From: Phenylobacterium koreense
Lineage (GTDB): Bacteria; Pseudomonadota; Alphaproteobacteria; Caulobacterales; Caulobacteraceae
Assembly (NCBI RefSeq): GCF_040545335.1
Contig: NZ_JBEPLU010000001.1
Location: forward strand, 930,001-994,000
Reading direction: 5' to 3'
Length of the DNA stretch: 64,000 nt
The position numbers and the translations under genes were made by a program. This document shows, in pieces, positions 50,132 to 58,392 of the stretch (the stretch's first letter is position 1; each line of letters begins with the position of its first letter). The notes beneath the pieces are model-generated. The model did no database searches, was not told where the DNA came from, and saw only the letters and a list, made by a program, of their open reading frames with translations.

Positions 50132-51465
50132 TTGCGGCCTCGTTCGGCGTGGTCGGACCGCCCGTGGCCGCCCTTGTCGGCCCGCGCTTCCTGACGGGGT
50201 CGGTCGCCCCCTCGCGCCTGAGCCTTGTCCGGGCGAACTTGCCGCTCCTGGCGCGCCGCGACCTGGCGGGTTTCGCGCCGCTCGGCCTGGACCGCCCGCT
50301 GGGCCTGGACCGGCCGCTCCGCCCGCTGCGGCTGGCGCTCGCGCGCGACGGGTTGCGGACGTGCCGCGCGTTCTGGACGTTCGACGCGCTGCGGCCGCGC
50401 TTCCTGCCGGCTCGGCTTGCGCTCGACCGGCGCGGCGCTGCTCGGGCGCTCGGAACGTGCGACCTCGCGGCGGGGAGCCTCGGCCTTGGCGGTGCGCCGC
50501 GGGGCCTCGGCCTGCGGCCGCGGACGCTCGACGCGCTGGGCGCGCTCGACGGGCTGCGAACGCTCCGTCCTGCGCTCGACCTGACGTTCGGGATGATTCG
50601 AGCGTTCGAGGCGTCGATCCGGACGCTCGACGCGCGCCTGGCGTTCATCGCGCTCGACCCGACGCGGCGGCTCGTTCCGCGGGTTCTCGAACAGCGGCCG
50701 GCCGCGGTTGGCGTCCTGCCGGACCTGGACCGGCCTCACGGCGTCGTGGCCGCGACGGGCGATCTCGACCCGGCGCTCGCGTTCGCGGTCGAAGCGGCGG
50801 ATCTCGCGGTCGCGGTCCTGCTCGCGATAGCGGCGCCAGTCGCGGTGCTCCACCGCGGCCTTCATCCAAGGGCGCTGGCTCGCGACCAGGGCGGGCCGCC
50901 TGGCGAGCCAGATCTCGCGAACCACGGGGGCATGGTGGCGGTGGGCGGCCACGCGCAGGTCGCGGGCGCGCGTCCAGTAGAGGCCGGGATAGTCGACGAC
51001 GCGCTCCCGATGCACATACGGCACGATCACGCCGACCGAAGAATAGACGACAGTCACGACACCGAACGGATCGTAACCGTAACTATAGTCGGGCGCCCGC
51101 ACGAAGAACGGATATTCGGCGCCGGGCTCGTAGTAATAGTAGAGATAGCCGTCGTCGATCGGCTCGGCGTACATCTCGTAGCCGTCTACCGAACGCCAGG
51201 CCCAGGGCTCCTCGTCCATATAGGCGAAGCCGTAGTCCGGCGGCGCATCGTAGAAGGCGCGGTCGAGCGCATAGGCCCGTTCAGCGTAGCTGTAGTCGGC
51301 GACCGGCGCCGCGATGGCCTCCGGCGGCGGCGGCAGGTTGTAGGCCGGGGCGTTGGAAGCCGGCACGAAAAGCGGCTCCGGGGCCGCGGGCGCGTTGTCT
51401 CGACAACCGGCGAGCGCCAAGGCCGCAACCCCGCCCAGGAGCGCCAGATTCAGGCGATGGTGCAT
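50128..51465 (-). CDS. Arg/Pro/Gln-rich putative lipoprotein, unknown function
   Basis: A 445-residue protein with a lipoprotein signal (LALAGC, Cys21). Residues ~35-180 are rich in Tyr, Pro and Asp (for example the YLYYYYEPG stretch). Residues ~200-445 are extremely rich in Arg, with Glu, Gln, Ala and Pro in imperfect repeats of the RVERP / RQEARP kind. The low-complexity half is expected to be disordered and strongly basic, perhaps binding an acidic cell-envelope polymer. No family is recognised. The opposite-strand frame looks long but is only a GC-rich mirror of the repeats. Confidence 0.75.
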   Translation of the reverse strand: MHHRLNLALLGGVAALALAGCRDNAPAAPEPLFVPASNAPAYNLPPPPEAIAAPVADYSYAERAYALDRAFYDAPPDYGFAYMDEEPWAWRSVDGYEMYAEPIDDGYLYYYYEPGAEYPFFVRAPDYSYGYDPFGVVTVVYSSVGVIVPYVHRERVVDYPGLYWTRARDLRVAAHRHHAPVVREIWLARRPALVASQRPWMKAAVEHRDWRRYREQDRDREIRRFDRERERRVEIARRGHDAVRPVQVRQDANRGRPLFENPRNEPPRRVERDERQARVERPDRRLERSNHPERQVERRTERSQPVERAQRVERPRPQAEAPRRTAKAEAPRREVARSERPSSAAPVERKPSRQEARPQRVERPERAARPQPVARERQPQRAERPVQAQRAVQAERRETRQVAARQERQVRPDKAQARGGDRPRQEARADKGGHGRSDHAERGRN

Positions 51466-51759
51466 GGCTTGAAGCCTCCGTTCCGCGCACCCGAAGTGCG
51501 CCTAAAGCGCCAATTTGCGCCACCCTGCCTGAACGTCGCTTGAGGCTCCCGTCATCCGCGGTTCAGCTTGATGGCGGAATTGGGGCGCGCGCGGCGCGCG
51601 TCGGGCCGACGACCGACCAGACAAGTTCACATCTATACAACTAGACAAGTTTTACTTACGTAAGATAAGTTTCACGATCGAATTGTTGCCGCACATCGCC
51701 ATCTAAACTACTCATCATCCCAATAAATACGCAAATTGCTTATTTGTCGGAGACAGGTG
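51466..51759 (+). promoter_or_regulatory. AT-rich control region of phn operon with direct repeats
   Basis: Upstream of phnG the sequence turns AT-rich from about 51620. Three similar elements occur: AGACAAGTTCAC (51619), AGACAAGTTTTAC (51643) and AGATAAGTTTCAC (51663), spaced 24 and 20 bases. A perfect palindrome CTTACGTAAG lies at 51655-51664. These could bind PhoB or a GntR-type PhnF repressor; neither consensus matches exactly and no phnF is in the window. A weak -35/-10 pair (TTGTTG 51683, TAAACT 51704) has only a 15-base spacer. Confidence 0.5.
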
Positions 51760-52215
51760 ATGTCGGATAGGACAGCGATGGATGGAGAGCCCGACCGTCG
51801 GCGGTGGCTCTCGGTTCTAGCCAAGGCGCCGGCCCAGGAAGTGATCGCCGCGTGGGAAGGGCTGGCTGAACGGCCGGCGTTCCAGGCCCTGCGCGCTCCT
51901 GAGAACGGCATGGTGCTGGTCCGCGGCCGGATGGGCGGCACGGGCGATGCGTTCAACCTCGGCGAAATGACCGTGACCCGGGCGGCGGTTCGCCTGGAAA
52001 GCGGCGAGACCGGCGTCGGCTACGTGGCCGGCCGCAACCATCGGCATGCCGAGATCGCCGCGGCGGTGGACGCCATGATGCAGTCGGCCAGCCTGCGCCC
52101 GGCCGTCGAGGACGCCGTGATCGCTCGCCTTGAGAGCGCCCAGCTCCAACGACACGACCTCGCAGCGCGCAAGGCCGCCGCGACCAAGGTCGAGTTCTTC
52201 ACGATGGTTCGCTAA
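51760..52215 (+). CDS. phnG: C-P lyase subunit PhnG
   Basis: A 151-residue PhnG, part of the PhnGHIJ core complex that breaks carbon-phosphorus bonds. Family features: RRWLSVLAKAP near the start, LVRGRMGGTGDAFNLGEMTVTRAAVRL near residues 50-75, GVGYVAGRNHRHAEIAA near 80-97, and the C-terminal KVEFFTMVR. GGAGACAGG precedes the ATG at 51760; a start at 51736 would overlap it. First gene of the operon, 11 bases before phnH. Confidence 0.95.
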   Translation: MSDRTAMDGEPDRRRWLSVLAKAPAQEVIAAWEGLAERPAFQALRAPENGMVLVRGRMGGTGDAFNLGEMTVTRAAVRLESGETGVGYVAGRNHRHAEIAAAVDAMMQSASLRPAVEDAVIARLESAQLQRHDLAARKAAATKVEFFTMVR

Positions 52216-52226
52216 GGTCGAGGTGG

Positions 52227-52844
52227 ATGATGTCCGCAGTGTTGGACGCAATTACGACGAAGCCGGGTTTCTCCGACCCGGCCCGCGACTCCCAGAAAGT
52301 GTTCCGCGTCCTGTTGGACGCGGTCGCCCGTCCCGGAACCATCGCAAAGACGCCGGTCGCCCCCGAGCCGCCCGCCGGCCTCTCCACCGCGGCCGGCGCC
52401 GTGGCGCTGTCGCTCTTCGATTTCGAGACGCGCGTCTGGCTCGATGACAAGGTCCGCTCGGACGCCGTGGCCGCCTGGCTGCGCTTCCATTGCGGCTGCC
52501 CGCTGACGACGGATCCGGCCCAGGCGCATTTTGCCCTCGTCGGCGACCTGGCGTCGGCGCCGCCGCTGTCGGCCTTCATGCAGGGCGACCCGCGCTATCC
52601 CGACCAGAGCACCACGCTGATCATCGAGGTTCCGGCGCTGGCCGGCGGGCTTCCGGTCGAGATCAGCGGCCCCGGGATCCGCGACACCGCGCTGATCTCG
52701 CCGGTCGGCCCGACCGCCGAATTCTGGGCCGCGGCCCAGGACAATCACGAGCAGTTTCAGTGCGGCGTGGATCTGATCTTCACCGCCGGCGACAGCCTGT
52801 TCGGTCTGCCGCGCTCGTCAAGCATCACGCCTAAGGAGAGCTGA
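52227..52844 (+). CDS. phnH: C-P lyase subunit PhnH
   Basis: A 205-residue PhnH, the core complex subunit with a PLP-transferase-like fold but no PLP lysine. Family segments: FSDPARDSQKVFRVLLDAVARPGT near residues 15-38, LSLFDFETRVWLDD near 60, GDPRYPDQSTTLIIEV near 120, and FWAAAQDNHEQFQCGVDLIF near 170. Two adjacent ATGs (52227, 52230) are possible after GAGGTGG. Two bases separate its stop from phnI. Confidence 0.95.
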   Translation: MMSAVLDAITTKPGFSDPARDSQKVFRVLLDAVARPGTIAKTPVAPEPPAGLSTAAGAVALSLFDFETRVWLDDKVRSDAVAAWLRFHCGCPLTTDPAQAHFALVGDLASAPPLSAFMQGDPRYPDQSTTLIIEVPALAGGLPVEISGPGIRDTALISPVGPTAEFWAAAQDNHEQFQCGVDLIFTAGDSLFGLPRSSSITPKES

Positions 52845-52846
52845 GA

Positions 52847-53989
52847 ATGGCCTACGTAGCTGTGAAGGGCGGCGAGGCCGCCATCGCCAACGCCCACCGC
52901 TGGCTCGCCGAAGAACGCCGCGGCGACCCGGCCGTTTCCGAACTGGACGTGGCCCAGATCCGCGAGCAGCTCTCGCTCGCCGTCGACCGCGTCATGTCCG
53001 AGGGGTCGTGCTATGACCGCGACCTGGCCGCCCTGGCCATCAAGCAGGCCCGCGGCGACATCCAGGAAGCGGTCTTCATGGTCCGCGCCTATCGCACGAC
53101 CCTGCCGCGCTTCGGCGCGTCGGAGCCGCTGAACACCATCGACATGCGCGCCGTCCGTCGCGTCTCCGCCGCCTTCAAGGACATTCCCGGCGGCCAGGTG
53201 CTCGGCCCGACCTTCGACTACACCCACCGCCTGCTGGACTTCGCCCTCGCCGCCAACGGCGGGACCGACGTCGTTCCGGCGCTGAAGGCCGAAGAGCCGC
53301 AACAGTACCCGATGCCGAACATCGGCTCGGTCTTCGCTCACGAAGACCTGCTGGAGCGCGACGAGCCGACCCCCGACGCGCCCGAGCCCTACGACCTGAC
53401 CCGTCAGCCAATGCGCTTCCCCGCCGGTCGCGACCAGCGTCTCCAGGCGCTGGCCCGCGGCGACGAGGGCTTCCTGCTGGGCCTGGCCTATTCGGGCATG
53501 CGCGGCTGGGGCAACGCCCACCCGCTGTGCGGCGAGATCCGCTATGGCGAGGTCGATGTGGAGTTCGTCCCGGAGGAGTTGGGCTTCCCGATCGAGATCG
53601 GCGAAATGCAGCTCACCGAATGCGTGATGATCACCGGCGGCGCGCAGGGCGGCGTTAGCAAGGCCCCGCAATATGGGCGCGGCTACGGCCTCGTTTTCGG
53701 CCACTGCGAACGCAAGTCGATGAGCATGTCGATGATCGACACCGCCCTCAAGGCGGCCGACGCGGGCGATGCGGTGAACGCGCCGGTGAAGGACGAGGAG
53801 TTCGTCCTCTACCACAGCGACAACGTCGAGGCCTCCGGCTTCGTCCAGCACCTGAAGCTTCCGCACTACGTCGACTTCCAGGCCGGCCTGCTGTCGATCC
53901 GCAAGTCCAGGGCTGAATTCTTTGAACGGCAGCGCGCCGCCGAGGCGGCCATCGCGGCCGCTCCGACCGCCATCGAGGAGCTGGCGTGA
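52847..53989 (+). CDS. phnI: C-P lyase subunit PhnI
   Basis: A 380-residue PhnI, which with PhnG, PhnH and PhnL displaces adenine of ATP by phosphonate to form ribose-triphosphate phosphonate. Features: MAYVAVKGGEAAIANAHRWL at the start, LPRFGASEP near 85, GGQVLGPTFDYTHRLLDF near 110, LGLAYSGMRGWGNAHPLCGEIRYGEVDVE near 205, and the C-terminal HNVEASGF-like DNVEASGFVQHLKLPHYVDFQ. Overlaps phnJ by 4 bases. Confidence 0.96.
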   Translation: MAYVAVKGGEAAIANAHRWLAEERRGDPAVSELDVAQIREQLSLAVDRVMSEGSCYDRDLAALAIKQARGDIQEAVFMVRAYRTTLPRFGASEPLNTIDMRAVRRVSAAFKDIPGGQVLGPTFDYTHRLLDFALAANGGTDVVPALKAEEPQQYPMPNIGSVFAHEDLLERDEPTPDAPEPYDLTRQPMRFPAGRDQRLQALARGDEGFLLGLAYSGMRGWGNAHPLCGEIRYGEVDVEFVPEELGFPIEIGEMQLTECVMITGGAQGGVSKAPQYGRGYGLVFGHCERKSMSMSMIDTALKAADAGDAVNAPVKDEEFVLYHSDNVEASGFVQHLKLPHYVDFQAGLLSIRKSRAEFFERQRAAEAAIAAAPTAIEELA

Positions 53990-54900
53990 TGACCGCACAG
54001 AAATCCAACCAGCCAGCGCAGCAGTACAGCTACGCCTATCTCGACGAGCAGACCAAGCGGATGATCCGCCGCTCGATCCTCAAGGCCCTGGCCATCCCCG
54101 GCTATCAGGTGCCCTTCGGATCGCGCGAGATGCCGGTTCCCTATGGCTGGGGCACCGGCGGCATCCAGGTGACCGCCGCCCTGATCGGTCCGGAAGACGT
54201 CTTCAAGTGCATCGACCAAGGCGCCGACGACACCACCAACGCCGTCTCCATCCGGCAGTTCTTCGCCAAGGTCGCCGACGTCGCCACCACCGAGGACACC
54301 GGTGAAGCGACCATCATCCAGTCGCGTCACCGCATTCCGGAAAAGACCCTGAAGCAAGGCCAGATCATGGTCATGCAGGTTCCCCAGCCAGAACCGCTGC
54401 GGGGTCTGGAAGCGCACGAGACCGAGACCCGCGCGATGCACGCCTATGAGGAATACGGCGTGCAGTACGTGTCGCTCTACCAGAGCGTCGCCGCCCATGG
54501 CCGCATCACCATCGGCGCGACCTATCCGGTGATGGTCAACGAACGCTACCTGATGGGTCCCTCGCCCATCCCGAAGTTCGACAACCCCAAGATCAACCAG
54601 AGCGACGCGATCATGCTGTTCGGCGCGGGCCGCGAGAAGCGGATCTACGCCGTGCCGCCGCACACCGACGTGCGCAGCCTGGATTTCGAGGACTATCCCT
54701 TCGAGGTCCAGGCCTGGGACGAGATCTGCGCCCTGTGCGGCGCCGAGGACTCCTACCTCGACGAAGTCGTCCTCGATGACGAGGGCAATCGGATGTTCGT
54801 CTGCTCCGACACGCATCACTGCTCGGTCCGCCGTGACGCCGGCCATGCCGGTCCGCTTGCCGGCCACACCTTGGGTTCTTCGAAGGAAGCCGCCGAATGA
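53986..54900 (+). CDS. phnJ: C-P lyase radical SAM subunit PhnJ
   Basis: A 304-residue PhnJ, the radical S-adenosylmethionine enzyme that cleaves the C-P bond of ribose-1-phosphonate-5-phosphate. The cysteines Cys248, Cys251, Cys273 and Cys279 keep exactly the spacing of E. coli Cys241, 244, 266 and 272 (cluster ligands and thiyl radical residue), so it should be active. The N-terminal YAYLDEQTKRMIRRSILKAL is typical. ATGA overlaps on both sides bind it to phnI and phnK. Confidence 0.97.
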   Translation: MMTAQKSNQPAQQYSYAYLDEQTKRMIRRSILKALAIPGYQVPFGSREMPVPYGWGTGGIQVTAALIGPEDVFKCIDQGADDTTNAVSIRQFFAKVADVATTEDTGEATIIQSRHRIPEKTLKQGQIMVMQVPQPEPLRGLEAHETETRAMHAYEEYGVQYVSLYQSVAAHGRITIGATYPVMVNERYLMGPSPIPKFDNPKINQSDAIMLFGAGREKRIYAVPPHTDVRSLDFEDYPFEVQAWDEICALCGAEDSYLDEVVLDDEGNRMFVCSDTHHCSVRRDAGHAGPLAGHTLGSSKEAAE

Positions 54901-55691
54901 ACGCCCTTGCTAAGATCGAGCCGGCTCCGCTGCTGCGCGTGACCGGCCTCACCAAGACCTTCGGCAACGTGGTCGCCTGCCGCAATGTCAGCTTCGACCT
55001 CCACCCTGGAGAGGTGCTGGGCATCGTCGGCGAAAGCGGTTCAGGTAAGACCACCCTGCTCAACTGCATCTCCGGCCGCATGCGTCCCGAGCAGGGCGAA
55101 GTGGCCTTCGCCACCCGCCGCCTGGGGCTCACGGACATCTACGAGCTGCCCGAGCCGGACCGGCGGCGGATGCAGCGCGAGGAATGGGGGTTCGTCCACC
55201 AGAACGCTCGTGACGGCCTGCGCATGCGCGCCACGGCCAGCGCCAATGTCGCCGAACCGCTGATGAACATGGGCGGCCGGCACTACGGCAAGATGCGCGC
55301 CGAGACCGAGCGCTGGTTCAACCGCGTCGAGCTCGATCCCGCGCGCCTCGACGGCCAGCCGCGCCTGTTCTCGGGCGGTATGCAGCAACGCGTTCAGATC
55401 GCCCGCAACCTGATCCATCACCCGCGCCTGGTGTTCATGGACGAGCCCACCGGCGGCCTCGACGTCTCGGTGCAGGCCCGCCTGCTCGACCTGATGCGCG
55501 AGCTGGTGCGCGACCTTGGGCTGGCCGTCGTGCTCGTCACCCACGACATGGCGGTCGCCCGGCTTCTGGCCGACCGGCTGTTGGTGATGAAGCAAGGCGA
55601 CGTGGTCGAAACCGGCCTGACCGACCAGGTGCTGGACGATCCGCAGCACCCCTACAGCCAGCTCCTCGTTTCCTCCGTCCTGCAGATCTAG
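54897..55691 (+). CDS. phnK: C-P lyase ATP-binding protein PhnK
   Basis: A 264-residue ABC-type ATPase that binds the C-P lyase core through PhnJ. Walker A GESGSGKTT near residue 44, signature LFSGGMQQRVQIARNL, Walker B RLVFMDEPTGGLD, and H loop LVTHDM. The segment EEWGFVHQNARDGLRMRATASANVAEPLM is PhnK-specific and resembles dipeptide transporter ATPases. It overlaps phnJ by 4 bases and ends 8 bases before phnL. Confidence 0.94.
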   Translation: MNALAKIEPAPLLRVTGLTKTFGNVVACRNVSFDLHPGEVLGIVGESGSGKTTLLNCISGRMRPEQGEVAFATRRLGLTDIYELPEPDRRRMQREEWGFVHQNARDGLRMRATASANVAEPLMNMGGRHYGKMRAETERWFNRVELDPARLDGQPRLFSGGMQQRVQIARNLIHHPRLVFMDEPTGGLDVSVQARLLDLMRELVRDLGLAVVLVTHDMAVARLLADRLLVMKQGDVVETGLTDQVLDDPQHPYSQLLVSSVLQI

Positions 55692-55699
55692 AGGCCGCC

Positions 55700-56404
55700 A
55701 TGAACACCGAACCGCTGATCGTGGTCGACGATCTGGCAAAGACCTTCGTGCTCCACAACGCCGGCGGCGCCGCCATTCCCGTGTTCAAGGGCCTCAAGCT
55801 CGAGGTCCGACCGGGCGAGTGCGTCGTCTTGGCCGGCGAGTCCGGCGTGGGCAAGTCGACCCTGATGCGCTCGATCTACGGCAACTACATGCCGTCGAGC
55901 GGCGGCGTCCGCGTCCTCCACGACGGCGCCTATGTCGACATCACCAACGCCCCGCCGCACCGGGTTCTGGAAGTGCGCCGCCGGACCCTTGGCTATGTCA
56001 GCCAGTTCCTCCGGGTCATCCCGCGCATTCCGACCCTGCAACTCGTCATGGAGCCGCTGCTCGAGAACGGCGTCCCCGAGGACGAGGCGCGCGAGCGGGC
56101 CGCCGCCCTGCTGACCGACCTGCGCCTGCCCCAGGCTCACTGGGCCCTTCCGCCCGCCACCTTCTCCGGCGGCGAGCAGCAACGCGTGAACATCGCCCGC
56201 AGCTTCATCCGGGAATACCCCGTGCTGCTGCTGGACGAGCCCACCGCCTCGCTCGACGCCGAGAACCGGGCGATCGTGGTCTCGCTGATCCGGCGCGCCC
56301 TGTCCAAGGGCGCGGCGATGATCGGCATCTTCCACGATCACGACGTGCGCGACGCCGTGGCGACCCGGCTGTTCGAGGTCGTCCAGTTCAAGGCCGCCGC
56401 CTGA
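55700..56404 (+). CDS. phnL: C-P lyase ATP-binding protein PhnL
   Basis: A 234-residue ABC-type ATPase of the PhnL type: DDLAKTFVLHNAGGAAIPVFKGL at the start, Walker A GESGVGKST near residue 46, the family-specific TLGYVSQFLRVIPRI near 95, signature FSGGEQQRVNIARSF, Walker B LLLDEPTASLD, H loop FHDHDVR. PhnL supports the first step with PhnGHI. A strong hairpin follows the gene before the binding-protein gene. Confidence 0.94.
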   Translation: MNTEPLIVVDDLAKTFVLHNAGGAAIPVFKGLKLEVRPGECVVLAGESGVGKSTLMRSIYGNYMPSSGGVRVLHDGAYVDITNAPPHRVLEVRRRTLGYVSQFLRVIPRIPTLQLVMEPLLENGVPEDEARERAAALLTDLRLPQAHWALPPATFSGGEQQRVNIARSFIREYPVLLLDEPTASLDAENRAIVVSLIRRALSKGAAMIGIFHDHDVRDAVATRLFEVVQFKAAA

Positions 56405-56557
56405 TCCTGACTGGCCCCGACCACGGCCCTGCCTGCGGCGAGGCCTTGGTCGGGACCGACAAATATCTGACACGCCCTAAATCTCGTCATCGGCGCTTCA
56501 CGCCAGTGATGCAGGAAGCCACCAATTTCTAGGCCATTGAAATTGCAGGAATGAGTG
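56405..56557 (+). promoter_or_regulatory. phnL-phnD spacer with strong hairpin
   Basis: CCCGACCA (56416-56423) and TGGTCGGG (56447-56454), with inner GGCC/GGCC pairing, form a stable hairpin without a T run. It divides the lyase genes from the transport genes. A processing or attenuation role, giving different levels of the two halves, is possible. AGGA precedes the next start codon. Confidence 0.5.
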
Positions 56558-57502
56558 ATGGCGTGCAGGCGTCTTCGCGCGGCGCTGGCCTTGACGGCCA
56601 TGATGCTGCTGAGCGGTTGCGGCGACCATGAGGACGGCGCCGCCCCCCAGACCATGACCAAGATACGCATGGTCATGAAGGGTTCCGAGGACGACCCCGC
56701 GGTGTCCAAGCGCTGGAACGTCTACAAGGCCCTGTTCGAGAAGCTGTTCGGCCTGCCGATGAAGCTCTACGAGAGCGCCGACTACAACGGCGTGATCCAG
56801 GCCATGGCCGCCGATCAGATCGACGTCTCGCCCATGCCGGCGGCCAGCTACGCCAACCTCGACGCCCAGGTCGGCGACCTGGCGGCCCCCATCCTGGGGC
56901 CGCGCGATGCGGACGGCGGAAACGGCTACTATTCGACGCTGCTCGTCCTCAGCAAGAGCCCCTACAAGGCCATCGAGGACTTGAAGGGCAAGACGATAGG
57001 CTACGTCGACCTCAACTCGACCTCCGGCTTTCTGTACCCCCGCGAGATGATGCGCAAACAGGGCATCAATCCCGACACCTTCTTCGGAAAATCCACATTC
57101 TCCGGCGGCCACACACAGGCGGTCATGGCGCTGGAGAACGGCCAGTTCGACGCCGCCGTGACTATGGTCAGCGGCGGGACGCCAGAGCACGGCTTCACCA
57201 CCGGCTCGTTCTTCACCCTGGCTCAGCGAGGCCTGGCCAAGGTCGACGACTTCCGGCTCATCTGGACCGTGGGGCCCATCCCCAACACCGCCATCATCGT
57301 CCGCACTGATCGCCCGCAGTGGTTCATCGACACCGTCCGCGGCGCGCTGGCCGCCCTGCCCTACGACGATCCGCAGACCTGGGCGGACACCGGGCAGGTG
57401 GACGGCTCGACCTATTACGCCGTCGACCGGTCCTACTTCTCGCAGATCATAAAGTTGCGCGAACAGGATATCGCGCGCCGTCGCTCGGGTGAGCAGCCGT
57501 GA
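56558..57502 (+). CDS. phnD: Phosphonate ABC transporter substrate-binding lipoprotein PhnD
   Basis: A 314-residue phosphonate-binding protein with a lipobox (LLSGC, Cys21). Family segments: YKALFEKLFGLPMKLYESADYNGVIQAMAADQIDVSPM, and GYYSTLLVLSKSPYKAIEDLKGKTIGYVDLNSTSGFLYPREMM near residues 125-165. The serine/threonine cluster STSG contacts the phosphonate in PhnD. An ATG at 56558 with AGGA 7 bases before is used. It overlaps the second binding-protein gene by 4 bases. Confidence 0.92.
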   Translation: MACRRLRAALALTAMMLLSGCGDHEDGAAPQTMTKIRMVMKGSEDDPAVSKRWNVYKALFEKLFGLPMKLYESADYNGVIQAMAADQIDVSPMPAASYANLDAQVGDLAAPILGPRDADGGNGYYSTLLVLSKSPYKAIEDLKGKTIGYVDLNSTSGFLYPREMMRKQGINPDTFFGKSTFSGGHTQAVMALENGQFDAAVTMVSGGTPEHGFTTGSFFTLAQRGLAKVDDFRLIWTVGPIPNTAIIVRTDRPQWFIDTVRGALAALPYDDPQTWADTGQVDGSTYYAVDRSYFSQIIKLREQDIARRRSGEQP

Positions 57503-58392
57503 AGCGCCTCGTCCTCTGTGGCGCGGCCGGCCTGACGATCGCCGCGGCCGCCGCCTTCGCCGCCCCCACAGGCGCGCCCGCTCCCGAGCCTTCGCCGCTC
57601 CGCATCGCCGTCGTCGAGCCGGCCGCCGCGCCCTGCGCCCCGCTCGCCACCGACGCTCCGGCGGGCCAGAAGGCCTATTTCGAACTGTTGTCCCAGCGGA
57701 TGGGCCGCAAGGTGATGGCCTGTCCCGTCACCAGCACGGCCGAGGCCGCCCAGGCGCTCGCCGCCGGCCAGTTGGACATCGCGCCCCTCGACGGCGCCAG
57801 CTACGCGCCGGTGAAGGCCGCTGTCCGCGCCGCCATGACCGTCCGCGGCGCAAGGGAACTTCCCCGAACGCCCATCGTCCTCGCCGTGCTCCGCGACAGG
57901 GACGGAACGCCCTCAGCCCTGAAGGGCGGGGTTATCGCCTATGGCGGCCCCTCGCCCTCGATGCATGACCAGCCGAAGAGAATTCTCGCCGAGCAGGGCT
58001 ATGGCCCCGACATCCTGACCCGCGAGATCGTTCCCGACGTGGAGGAAAAGGCGATCGCCGCGCTGCGGGCCGGCAAGGCCGACGCGCTCGCCCTCCACGT
58101 CACGGCCTGGCGACGTCAATGCCGGGGCACCAAGCCGGGCGAGCAGCGCTGCGGCGACCTGAAAGTCCTGTTCCGCGCCCGCCCCATAGTTCCGCGGGCC
58201 CTCGCCGTGCGCCGAAGCATGAGCGACGCCGACCGCTATCGCCTGATCGGGATACTCATCGCCATGCACATGGAAAACAAGGCCGCCTTCTCCTGGGGAG
58301 CGGCCCAGTTGGGGGCCGACGCGGTCGAGTTCACCCCCACCGAAGCCGACGCCCTGATCGCCACCCACGAAAAGCCCGTCAAACTCTCATGA
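57499..58392 (+). CDS. Second PhnD-like phosphonate/phosphate binding protein
   Basis: A 297-residue protein with a Sec signal (MKRLVLCGAAGLTIAAAAAFA, cleavage about residue 22) and a PhnD-like fold: GRKVMACPVTSTAEAAQALAAGQLDIAPLDGASYAPV, then ALKGGVIAYGGPSPSMHDQPKRIL near residue 150, where PhnD has its ligand serine cluster. It is clearly divergent from the first PhnD, with no lipobox and four extra cysteines in the mature part (two possible disulfides). It may bind another organophosphorus ligand. GTG start, overlapping phnD and phnE genes by 4 bases each. Confidence 0.85.
   Translation: MKRLVLCGAAGLTIAAAAAFAAPTGAPAPEPSPLRIAVVEPAAAPCAPLATDAPAGQKAYFELLSQRMGRKVMACPVTSTAEAAQALAAGQLDIAPLDGASYAPVKAAVRAAMTVRGARELPRTPIVLAVLRDRDGTPSALKGGVIAYGGPSPSMHDQPKRILAEQGYGPDILTREIVPDVEEKAIAALRAGKADALALHVTAWRRQCRGTKPGEQRCGDLKVLFRARPIVPRALAVRRSMSDADRYRLIGILIAMHMENKAAFSWGAAQLGADAVEFTPTEADALIATHEKPVKLS

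Noticed and set aside
49939..51543. 534-residue plus-strand frame, and a second overlapping one
   Set aside because: Both are antisense to the Arg-rich lipoprotein gene; their length comes from the GC-rich repeats. The minus strand has a proper lipobox signal.
51619..51675. PhoB (Pho box) tandem repeats
   Set aside because: The repeats are 20-24 bases apart and not of the TGTCA type with an 11-base period.
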